9,515 bases of DNA from the NCBI GenBank assembly GCA_030039005.1, contig JASHQT010000475.1:1-9515 (forward strand). Reading direction: 5' to 3'. Source of the stretch: Bryobacteraceae bacterium (lineage in GTDB: Bacteria > Acidobacteriota > Terriglobia > Bryobacterales > Bryobacteraceae). A program made the translations under genes and the position numbers. Positions 1-5,809 of this stretch are shown here, piece by piece (within the stretch, counting starts at the first letter, position 1; each line of letters begins with the position of its first letter). The notes below the pieces were generated by a model that saw nothing but the letters and a program-made list of their open reading frames with translations, was not told the origin of the DNA and ran no database searches.

Positions 1-977
1 TCGGCGGCGAAACCGATCAGCAGCCGGTCGCCTTTCTTGCGGCCCAGTTCGGCCAGGATGTCGAGCGTCGGGTCCAAATCGATGGACATGCGCATGGCGG
101 TCTTTTTGATTTTGTGCCGGGGGACTTGCGCGAGATGGTAATCGGCCACCGCGGCGGCCTTGACGATGATACCGGATTCATCCAGGTGTTCCATGACCGC
201 GTCGTACATTTCAAGCGCCGTGCGGACGTGCACCACGCGCACGCCGTGAGGTTCGGCCAGCGCCACGGGCCCCGAAACCAGGATCACATGCGCGCCGCGC
301 TGCACCGCCGCTTCGGCCAGCGCGTAACCCATTTTGCCGCTGGAGCGGTTCGATATGAAGCGCACCGGGTCGAGCGGCTCCTCGGTGGGGCCGGCGGTGA
401 TGAGAATGGTTTCGCCTTCAAGATCGCGCGTGCGCAGGCTCAGGCCGGCGACGGCATCGGCGATCCTGACTGGGTCAGCCAGGCGCCCGGGGCCCGTCGT
501 GCCGCAGGCGAGGAGGCCTTCCTCCGGCTCGACGATCACATGCCCGCGCTCGCGCAATAGGGCTAGATTATGCTGTGTCGCCGGATGCGTCCACATGTTG
601 TTGTTCATCGCGGGCGCAAGCACCACGCGGCCGCTGAAAGCCAGGTACATGGTGGTGAGAAAATCATCGGCGAGGCCGTGCGCCAGTCGCGCCAGCAGAT
701 CGGCCGTGGCGGGAGCGATCACCAGGACTTCGTGGGTTTGAGCGACGGCGATGTGCTCGATGGAACTTGAATATGTTTCCTCCGGATTGTCCGAGGAGAA
801 CAAACCGGTGATGACTTTCTGGCCGGTCAGGCTCGCAAACGTGAGCGGCGTGATGAATTCGCGCGCGGCGTCGGTCATGACCACCTGGACGCGCATGCCG
901 CGATCCATGAGCGTCCGCGCCAATTCCGCGGATTTATATGCGGCGATTCCGCCACCCACGCCCAGCACGACGTTCAT
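1..977 (-). CDS. coaBC: Bifunctional phosphopantothenoylcysteine decarboxylase / phosphopantothenate-cysteine ligase (partial, 3' end outside window)
   Basis: This cytoplasmic enzyme makes two steps of coenzyme A synthesis: CoaB joins cysteine to 4'-phosphopantothenate and CoaC, an FMN enzyme, decarboxylates the product. The 325 visible residues cover all of CoaC (about 1-180) and most of CoaB (from about 188). Visible CoaC motifs are the flavin-binding GIAAYK near residue 10, His75 (EHIAVA), PAMNNNMW with Asn125, and the active-site Cys158 in ACGTTGPGR. CoaB shows TAGPTEEPLDPVRFISNRSS with Arg206 and Asn210, AAAVADY with Ala276, and Lys289 in KIKK. From memory these match the numbering of the E. 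coli Dfp catalytic residues exactly. The ATG at 977 is the only possible start, because an in-frame TAG lies four codons upstream; an AGGAT sits 8-9 nt before it. The family is about 400 aa, so roughly 75 residues are missing beyond the left edge. It lies 24 nt after rpoZ, a classical neighbour. Confidence 0.97.
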   Translation of the reverse strand, partial: MNVVLGVGGGIAAYKSAELARTLMDRGMRVQVVMTDAAREFITPLTFASLTGQKVITGLFSSDNPEETYSSSIEHIAVAQTHEVLVIAPATADLLARLAHGLADDFLTTMYLAFSGRVVLAPAMNNNMWTHPATQHNLALLRERGHVIVEPEEGLLACGTTGPGRLADPVRIADAVAGLSLRTRDLEGETILITAGPTEEPLDPVRFISNRSSGKMGYALAEAAVQRGAHVILVSGPVALAEPHGVRVVHVRTALEMYDAVMEHLDESGIIVKAAAVADYHLAQVPRHKIKKTAMRMSIDLDPTLDILAELGRKKGDRLLIGFAA

Positions 978-982
978 GGCGT

Positions 983-987
983 TATCC
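983..987 (-). promoter_or_regulatory. Ribosome binding site of coaBC
   Basis: The minus strand reads AGGAT shortly before the coaBC ATG at 977. This is one of only two clear Shine-Dalgarno-like sequences in the window. It overlaps the in-frame TAG that rules out any start further upstream. Confidence 0.55.
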
Positions 988-1001
988 TAGGCAATTCAGC
1001 T

Positions 1002-1247
1002 TTACTCTTGCGGGGCGAGCTCTTCTTCGGCAGTGGCCCGCATCAGATCCGTGTATTTCACCAGCCCGCGCCGGACTTCCTCCATCGAAGTGACGGTGGG
1101 CTTCTTCGACGTCGTGGGAAGGAAGGGACGGGCGCCGTTCTGCAATTGCCGCGCGCGCTTGGCCGCCACGATGATGAAGCGATAGGTGCTCTGCTCGCTG
1201 TCATCGGGGATGGCGTACATCGCGTTGTTTCTCATTCTTTCAGCCAT
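1002..1247 (-). CDS. rpoZ: DNA-directed RNA polymerase subunit omega
   Basis: Omega is the small RNA polymerase subunit that helps fold and assemble beta' and is non-essential in many bacteria. The 81-aa product contains the family hallmark RFIIVAAKRARQLQNGARP at residues 23-41, followed by KKPTVTSMEEVRRGL, which corresponds to the conserved K-x-T-x-x-A-L-x-E-I segment of omega. The tail is acidic. A longer reading from a TTG at 1262 is open but would start inside the gmk stop. I prefer the ATG at 1247 because TTGAGG lies 9 nt upstream and the family begins close to this point. It lies 11 nt after gmk and 24 nt before coaBC, the conserved gmk-rpoZ-coaBC order, and is probably co-transcribed with them. 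Confidence 0.93.
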   Translation of the reverse strand: MAERMRNNAMYAIPDDSEQSTYRFIIVAAKRARQLQNGARPFLPTTSKKPTVTSMEEVRRGLVKYTDLMRATAEEELAPQE

Positions 1248-1256
1248 ACTTAAATA

Positions 1257-1262
1257 CCTCAA
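1257..1262 (-). promoter_or_regulatory. Ribosome binding site of rpoZ, overlapping the gmk stop codon
   Basis: The minus strand reads TTGAGG, 9 nt before the ATG at 1247. The TGA inside it is the gmk stop codon. Ribosomes ending gmk would stop directly on the rpoZ initiation site, which suggests translational coupling. This site is the reason for choosing the ATG over the TTG start of rpoZ. Confidence 0.6.
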
Positions 1263-1903
1263 TCCTTCTTGCCGGCGTCGTCACCGTCCGGTTCGAGAAA
1301 GCTTTCGAGAATCGGTCTTACTTCCTCTTCCATACGCGTGCGGCGCGAGCGCTCGGCTTCCACGATATTGACCAGTTGCGCGGAGGCTTCCTCGATATCG
1401 CGATTGATGATGACAAAATCGTAGTGCGTGTAATTCTTGACTTCGACCGCCGCTCCGTGCAACCGGCGCTCGATCACTTCTTCGGTGTCCTGCGACCGCG
1501 ACCGAAGCCGCTGCTCCATCACCTGCTTGGACGGCGGTAGCACAAAAATGGTGATCGCCTGCGGGATCGCTGTCCTTAATTGTCTCGCACCTTGGATATC
1601 GATGTCGAGTACCAGGTCCTTGCCCTCGCGCGTCGCCGCCTCGAACGCTTCGCGGTTGGTGCCGTAGTAGTTTCCAAAAACCTCGGCGTGCTCGAGGAAC
1701 TCGCCGCGTGCCAACCGTTCTTCGAACTCCTTGCGGCTGATGAAGATATAGTCCTCGCCGGGCTTTTCGCTGGCGCGCGGCGGACGGGTGGTGTAGGAAA
1801 TGGAAAAGGCCAGGTTGGGCACCGTCTTCAGCAGCCTCTGGACGAGGGTGGACTTGCCCGATCCGGAGGGCGCCGAGATGATGAAAACGCTGATGGGGCT
1901 CAT
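1259..1903 (-). CDS. gmk: Guanylate kinase
   Basis: Guanylate kinase phosphorylates GMP to GDP with ATP in the cytoplasm, an essential step of guanine nucleotide supply. The 214-aa length is typical. The P-loop APSGSGKST is at residues 11-19. The GMP-binding region follows with SYTTRPPR (36-43) and EHAEVFGNYYGT (71-82), then DIDIQGA (100-106). The lid contains RLRSRSQDTEEVIERRL (132-148), where conserved arginines contact the phosphates. The C-terminal tail (about 203-214) is acidic then lysine-rich and probably unstructured. The ATG at 1903 overlaps the yicC stop as ATGA, and no Shine-Dalgarno is visible, so translation is probably coupled to yicC. No key residue appears to be missing. Confidence 0.97.
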   Translation of the reverse strand: MSPISVFIISAPSGSGKSTLVQRLLKTVPNLAFSISYTTRPPRASEKPGEDYIFISRKEFEERLARGEFLEHAEVFGNYYGTNREAFEAATREGKDLVLDIDIQGARQLRTAIPQAITIFVLPPSKQVMEQRLRSRSQDTEEVIERRLHGAAVEVKNYTHYDFVIINRDIEEASAQLVNIVEAERSRRTRMEEEVRPILESFLEPDGDDAGKKD

Positions 1904-2811
1904 TCGAGATTGAGGGCCTGTTCGCGGATTTTTTCGATGGCCGCCTTGGCAGCGAGCGCCAGTTCGGTGATGCGAAGACCCAGGTCGCCAAGGCCGCTGG
2001 TCTTGGAGAGAATGGTGTTGGTCTCGCGGTTCAGCTCCTGCAGCAAAAAATCGAGCCGCTTGCCGGCTTCGCCGCCCGAATCGAGGATCTCGTCCAGTTG
2101 GCGGGAGTGAATTTCGAGACGCGCGATCTCCTCGCCGATGTCGCTGCGGTCGGCGAGTAACGCGGCCTCCTGTGCCAGGCGCTGCGGATCGATATTGGAG
2201 GTTCCAAGCAGCTCCTGGAGCCGCTCGAGCAGGCGCTTCTGGAACGCGGGGACGGCGCCGGCACGGATGCGCTGCATCTCTTGGGAACCCGAGCGCAGCA
2301 GGGCGTTCTGTTCGCGGATGAAGGCGGCCAGTTCGGCGCCTTCGCGGGCGCGAAACCGGTTCAACATTTCGACCGCTTCGTCCAGCGCCGCGAGAATGGC
2401 TTGTTCGGCCTCGGCATCGGGGGCGGCGGACTCTGAGGAGCCCAGGGCTCCGGGAAGCGCCAGGATCCGGTTCAGGTCCGGCTGCGAGTCGATCTGTTCT
2501 TCGGCCGCGGCGCGGCGAAAAGCGGCCACGTAAGAGCGAATGAGCGGAAGATTAAGACCACCCGCAGCGCCGTCGCCCGGCCGCACGAGCGTACAGCGCA
2601 CGTCCACGTGCCCGCGAGAAACCGTTTTCTTGAGCGCGGATCGCATGGCGGGTTCCAGCCAGTCCAGTTCCGAGCCCAGATGAAAATGCAGATCCAGTCC
2701 CCGATGATTAACGCTCTTCAGGCTCACCGTGACATCGCCCTGCGGAGTAGTCTTCTGGATGCGTGCGAAGCCGGTCATACTCCGAACTGGCTGGGGGACT
2801 GGGGCACTCAT
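1900..2811 (-). CDS. yicC: YicC/YloC family endoribonuclease
   Basis: YicC-type proteins are cytoplasmic endoribonucleases; E. coli YicC has been linked to decay of the small RNA RyhB. The 303-aa product shows the N-terminal signature RSMTGFA at 10-16 and KSVNHRGLD at 32-40. The C-terminal DUF1732-type part has ADRSDIGEEIARLEIH at 220-235, KRLDFLLQELNRETNTI at 251-267, and a C-terminal end with AAIEKIREQALNLE. The first ten residues (MSAPVPQPVR) make the N terminus slightly longer than the usual MI-RSMTGF beginning. The ATG at 2811 overlaps the stop of the ABC exporter gene as ATGA, which supports it over the internal Met12. Its stop overlaps the gmk start in the same way. Proximity to gmk and rpoZ is conserved in many phyla; the small remA gene often found between yicC and gmk in Firmicutes is absent. 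Confidence 0.95.
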   Translation of the reverse strand: MSAPVPQPVRSMTGFARIQKTTPQGDVTVSLKSVNHRGLDLHFHLGSELDWLEPAMRSALKKTVSRGHVDVRCTLVRPGDGAAGGLNLPLIRSYVAAFRRAAAEEQIDSQPDLNRILALPGALGSSESAAPDAEAEQAILAALDEAVEMLNRFRAREGAELAAFIREQNALLRSGSQEMQRIRAGAVPAFQKRLLERLQELLGTSNIDPQRLAQEAALLADRSDIGEEIARLEIHSRQLDEILDSGGEAGKRLDFLLQELNRETNTILSKTSGLGDLGLRITELALAAKAAIEKIREQALNLE

Positions 2812-4634
2812 GGATTCACAAGAGGATCGGAGAGGAATTGCAGTTCGTGGAGCCGTTGATAGATGCCGCCATGGGCGATCAATTCCTCGTGTGTACCAAC
2901 TTCGGAAATCCGCCCGCGGTCCATCACCACGATTTTGTCCGCCCGCCGGATGGTGGAAAGCCGGTGCGCGATCACGATGACGGTGCGGTTGGCCATCAGG
3001 GTCTGGAGCGCGCGCTGCACCAGGACTTCGGATTCGGTATCCAGATGCGACGTCGCTTCATCCAGAATCAGGATGGGCGCGTTCTTGAGCAAAGCGCGGG
3101 CGATGGCCAGCCGCTGGCGCTGTCCTCCGCTCAGCTTGACGCCGCGCTCGCCGATCACGGTGCCGTAGCCGTCCGTCATGCGCTCGATGAATTCGTCGGC
3201 CAGAGCGTTGCGGGCGGCCTCGCGAATTTCCTCGTCCCGCGCCTTGGGCCGTCCATAACGAATGTTATTCGCGACGGTGTCATTGAACAGAAAGGTCTCC
3301 TGTGCCACCATGCCGATCAGGTTCCTCAACGATGCGAGCTGAAGATCGCGCACGTCGGTTCCATCGATGCGGATCGCGCCGCCGGTGACGTCATAAAAGC
3401 GGGGAACCAGGTTAGCGAGCGTGGTTTTTCCGCCGCCGCTGGGGCCCACCAGCGCGACCACCTCGCCGGCGCGCACTTCGAGCGAAAGCCCGCGCAGCGC
3501 GAATGCGTTGGGGGCGTTGGGATACTGGAAATCGACGCGATCGAGCGTCACGGCATGCTGGAACTTGGACAACTTGGCGGCCGTGGGCTTCTCGACGATT
3601 TGCTGATCGCGATCCAGGTACTCGAACACCTTTTGAGATGCGCCCAAAGCCTGTTGGAAAATATTGTGGATGCCGGTGAGCCGCTTGACCGGCTCATACA
3701 GCATGAGGAGCGCAATCACGAAGCTGGTGAACTCGCCCGCGGTAAGAGATCCTTCCTTGATCTGAATGCGCGCGTAGCTGAGCAGGCCGACGATGGTCAG
3801 AGCGCCGAAACATTCGATGAGCGGTGAAGAAAGCGCCTGCTGGGCGATGTAGCGCAGATTGCTCGATTTCAATCGCGCCGACGCCAGCGCGAAGCGATTG
3901 GATTCCACGTCCTCGGCGCCGAAGGACTTCACCACATGATGGCCGCTGATGGTTTCCTGGAGGATCTGGCTGAGCGTGCCGGCGTCGTCCTGCGCCGAAC
4001 GGGTGATGCGGCGGATGCGGCGTCCGATGCGCTGCGTGGGCACCAGGACGAACGGGAGCAGCGTAAGGCTGACTAAGGCGAGCCGCCAGTCTTTTTGGAT
4101 CACCACGCACAGCAGAAAGATGACGGTGAAACTCTGGCGCATCCAGTCGGCCAGCATGTGCGAGGTCGCTACCTGAATTTTGTCGATGTCGTTCATTATG
4201 GACGACATGACGCGGCCAGTGGAATTCGATTCGAAAAAGTGCGCGTCCTGGCGGAGCACTTTATCGAACACCGTTTGGCGCAGATCGGTGACGGCCGAAA
4301 AGCCGACGTAGTTGATAAAGAAGTTTCCGAAGTAATCGCAGGCGCCCTTGATGAAGAACGTGGCGACAATGGCGACGGCTACCATGGTCCAGATGTTGTG
4401 AATTCCCGCCGGGACGAAATCCTGAAGATAGACGGTGTGCTGGAACAACGGAATGGTGAACAGCGCGACGGGAGCGTCGGGCGAATCCGGTTTGAGGACG
4501 CGGTCGAACACCGGGCCAACCAGGATGGCCGTGAATCCTTGCGCGGCGCCCACCAACGCCAGCAGAACCACCGATAGCAGAAGAGATGCGATGTACGGGC
4601 GGACGTAACGGAGCAGGCGCCGGAGCTCGGTCAT
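2808..4634 (-). CDS. ABC exporter, MsbA-type (lipid A/lipopolysaccharide flippase family)
   Basis: This is a 608-aa half-transporter with an N-terminal membrane domain fused to an ATPase. It would work as an inner-membrane homodimer. The membrane domain (about 1-325) has hydrophobic segments near 15-40, 82-105, 168-200 and 268-312. The nucleotide-binding domain (about 360-600) is complete: Walker A GPSGGGKTT (397-405), Q-loop Gln445, signature LSGGQRQRLAIARALL (501-516), Walker B ILILDE with Glu526, D-loop SHLD, and His557 in IAHRLSTI. It should therefore be active. The most likely substrate is lipid A-core or a related glycolipid, because a GT9 glycosyltransferase precedes it with an ATGA overlap. 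Other multidrug or lipid exporters cannot be excluded by motifs alone. The frame stays open upstream to 4808, but that Arg-rich stretch lies inside the GT9 gene, and the ATG at 4634 gives the usual MsbA N terminus. Confidence 0.93.
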   Translation of the reverse strand: MTELRRLLRYVRPYIASLLLSVVLLALVGAAQGFTAILVGPVFDRVLKPDSPDAPVALFTIPLFQHTVYLQDFVPAGIHNIWTMVAVAIVATFFIKGACDYFGNFFINYVGFSAVTDLRQTVFDKVLRQDAHFFESNSTGRVMSSIMNDIDKIQVATSHMLADWMRQSFTVIFLLCVVIQKDWRLALVSLTLLPFVLVPTQRIGRRIRRITRSAQDDAGTLSQILQETISGHHVVKSFGAEDVESNRFALASARLKSSNLRYIAQQALSSPLIECFGALTIVGLLSYARIQIKEGSLTAGEFTSFVIALLMLYEPVKRLTGIHNIFQQALGASQKVFEYLDRDQQIVEKPTAAKLSKFQHAVTLDRVDFQYPNAPNAFALRGLSLEVRAGEVVALVGPSGGGKTTLANLVPRFYDVTGGAIRIDGTDVRDLQLASLRNLIGMVAQETFLFNDTVANNIRYGRPKARDEEIREAARNALADEFIERMTDGYGTVIGERGVKLSGGQRQRLAIARALLKNAPILILDEATSHLDTESEVLVQRALQTLMANRTVIVIAHRLSTIRRADKIVVMDRGRISEVGTHEELIAHGGIYQRLHELQFLSDPLVNP

Positions 4635-5584
4635 AGCGACGGTTGAGCCGGACGCAGCGGGACAGTGGATTCGATCATGGATTCGGTCACGGATTCGACT
4701 GCCGCGAGCGCTTCGGAAACGGAGATTGACTCGATGCCCGAGGCGCCGGTGAGTACGACACTCTCGGTGCGCCAGGGACGCCAGTTGTCGAGGTCGGAGG
4801 CGCCCCACAGCACAACGAGAGGCCGCCCGAAAGCCGCGGCGATGTGAGCCGGTCCGCTATCGTTGCCGACGAACAGGGCCGCGCCCGCGATCAGCGATTT
4901 CGCTTCTTCGAGTGCTGAGCCATGGAAGCAGGGATATTCGGCAAAGGACGACAGGTCTTCCTGGGCGGAGCCGATAAACAGGGGCTCGAGGCCAAGATCG
5001 CGATCCAGGCGCCGGGCCAGGGCGAGAAAATTTTCCGCGGCCCAGGTTTTCGCGGGCTCGGAAGCGAAGGGGTGCAGGACGGCGTAGGGGCGCGGCCGGG
5101 ATAGCGGCTCGGCAAATAATCGCGCGCGCGGAATCTCGGTTCGGGGCGCGCCGAGATAAAACATAGCGGAAGCCAGATGTTCCGCCGTATGGACCTTACG
5201 GTCCACTGCCAGGATTTCCTGGGCGCGGGGGATGCGCACGTTGTACATGGGCTGAAAGCGAAAATGCCCGAATCCGGCGCGGAATCCCGAAGCCGCGGCG
5301 AGCATGAGCCCAACGCTGGTGACGCCGCCATGGAAATTGATCGCCAGGTGCGGACGGAATCTTCCGACCAGTGCGGCATTGGGCGGGAGTACGCGTTCGA
5401 CCCGCGGATTTCCCGCGAAAATCGCCGCGAACCGATCCTCCACTACCACCGCGATTTGCAAATCCGGCCGCGCTCGCTGGAGCAGCTCAATCGCGGGCGT
5501 AGTGAGTACGCAATCTCCCAGGGACCGCAAACGGATGATCGCCACCCGTGCGCCGGACGGCAAGCGGTCTAGCACAGTGCTCAT
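4631..5584 (-). CDS. Glycosyltransferase family 9 protein (LPS heptosyltransferase type)
   Basis: GT9 enzymes transfer heptose or another sugar from a nucleotide-sugar donor to the LPS core at the cytoplasmic face of the inner membrane. The 317-aa product has the GT-B layout. The N-terminal acceptor domain contains IIRLRSLGDCVLTTPAI (16-32), and the C-terminal donor-binding domain contains FVGNDSGPAHIAAAFG (238-253) followed by PLVVLWGASD. These two blocks identify the family; the exact sugar cannot be read from sequence. The C-terminal tail (about 285-317) carries a threefold xxES repeat (295-306) outside the conserved core. The ATG at 5584 lies 15 nt after the Trm112-like gene with only a weak ribosome binding site. 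The stop overlaps the ABC exporter start. Both neighbours fit a role in building exported glycolipid. Confidence 0.9.
   Translation of the reverse strand: MSTVLDRLPSGARVAIIRLRSLGDCVLTTPAIELLQRARPDLQIAVVVEDRFAAIFAGNPRVERVLPPNAALVGRFRPHLAINFHGGVTSVGLMLAAASGFRAGFGHFRFQPMYNVRIPRAQEILAVDRKVHTAEHLASAMFYLGAPRTEIPRARLFAEPLSRPRPYAVLHPFASEPAKTWAAENFLALARRLDRDLGLEPLFIGSAQEDLSSFAEYPCFHGSALEEAKSLIAGAALFVGNDSGPAHIAAAFGRPLVVLWGASDLDNWRPWRTESVVLTGASGIESISVSEALAAVESVTESMIESTVPLRPAQPSL
4667..4702 (-). repeat. Three imperfect 12-bp tandem repeats at the 3' end of the GT9 gene
   Basis: On the plus strand the units GGATTCGATCAT, GGATTCGGTCAC and GGATTCGACTGC follow each other directly, sharing the first seven bases. 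They encode AVES-VTES-MIES in the GT9 protein tail. Each unit is a multiple of three, so a change in copy number would keep the frame. Confidence 0.7.
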
Positions 5585-5599
5585 TTCGGGCTGCCGGAC

Positions 5600-5770
5600 T
5601 TACTCCTCGACTTTCGCCTCGTCGATCAGCATGACGGGGATGCCATCGCGTATCGGGTAAACCCGCTTACATTGGACGCATTTCAGGCCGCTTTGATCGG
5701 GCTTCAATTCCAGTTCGGCTTTATCCAGCGGGCAGACCAAAATATCGAGTAGCTCCTTGCTGATCGGCAT
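5600..5770 (-). CDS. Trm112-like small zinc-ribbon protein (YcaR/UPF0434 family)
   Basis: The 56-aa product matches the Trm112p-like family: [11 protein letters not shown] (10-20), [10 protein letters not shown] (31-40) and [12 protein letters not shown] (41-52). The eukaryotic relative activates methyltransferases; the role of the bacterial form is not well defined. Three cysteines are visible, Cys13, Cys31 and Cys34. The second position of the first CxxC pair found in some members is an Asp here (CPLD), so the zinc site is either incomplete or completed by another ligand. The start at 5770 is chosen because the family begins within a few residues of this Met; the ribosome binding site is poor. 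In E. coli, ycaR lies in the msbA-lpxK-ycaR-kdsB group, so its place next to a GT9 gene and an MsbA-type gene fits LPS-linked context. It may begin the operon that runs to coaBC. Confidence 0.92.
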   Translation of the reverse strand: MPISKELLDILVCPLDKAELELKPDQSGLKCVQCKRVYPIRDGIPVMLIDEAKVEE

Positions 5771-5809
5771 GATGAAACTTGGATTCAGTTTAACAGGGTT
5801 AAGGGCCTG

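Noticed and set aside
1248..1262. A TTG start at 1262 that would make rpoZ 86 aa
   Set aside because: The TTG lies within the likely Shine-Dalgarno sequence and the gmk stop. The ATG at 1247 has good spacing and matches the family length better.
2763..3827. A 354-codon open frame on the plus strand opposite the ABC exporter gene
   Set aside because: It is antisense to a complete exporter with all ATPase motifs, has no recognisable family sequence, and is explained by GC-rich codon bias.
4635..4808. A 58-residue N-terminal extension of the ABC exporter
   Set aside because: It overlaps the GT9 coding region in another frame, is Arg-rich without a membrane segment, and the ATG at 4634 gives the normal family N terminus and an ATGA junction.
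5788..5804. A small inverted repeat (TTAAC-AGG-GTTAA) between the receptor and the Trm112-like gene as a terminator
   Set aside because: The stem is only five mostly A/T pairs and has no T run after it on the minus strand.
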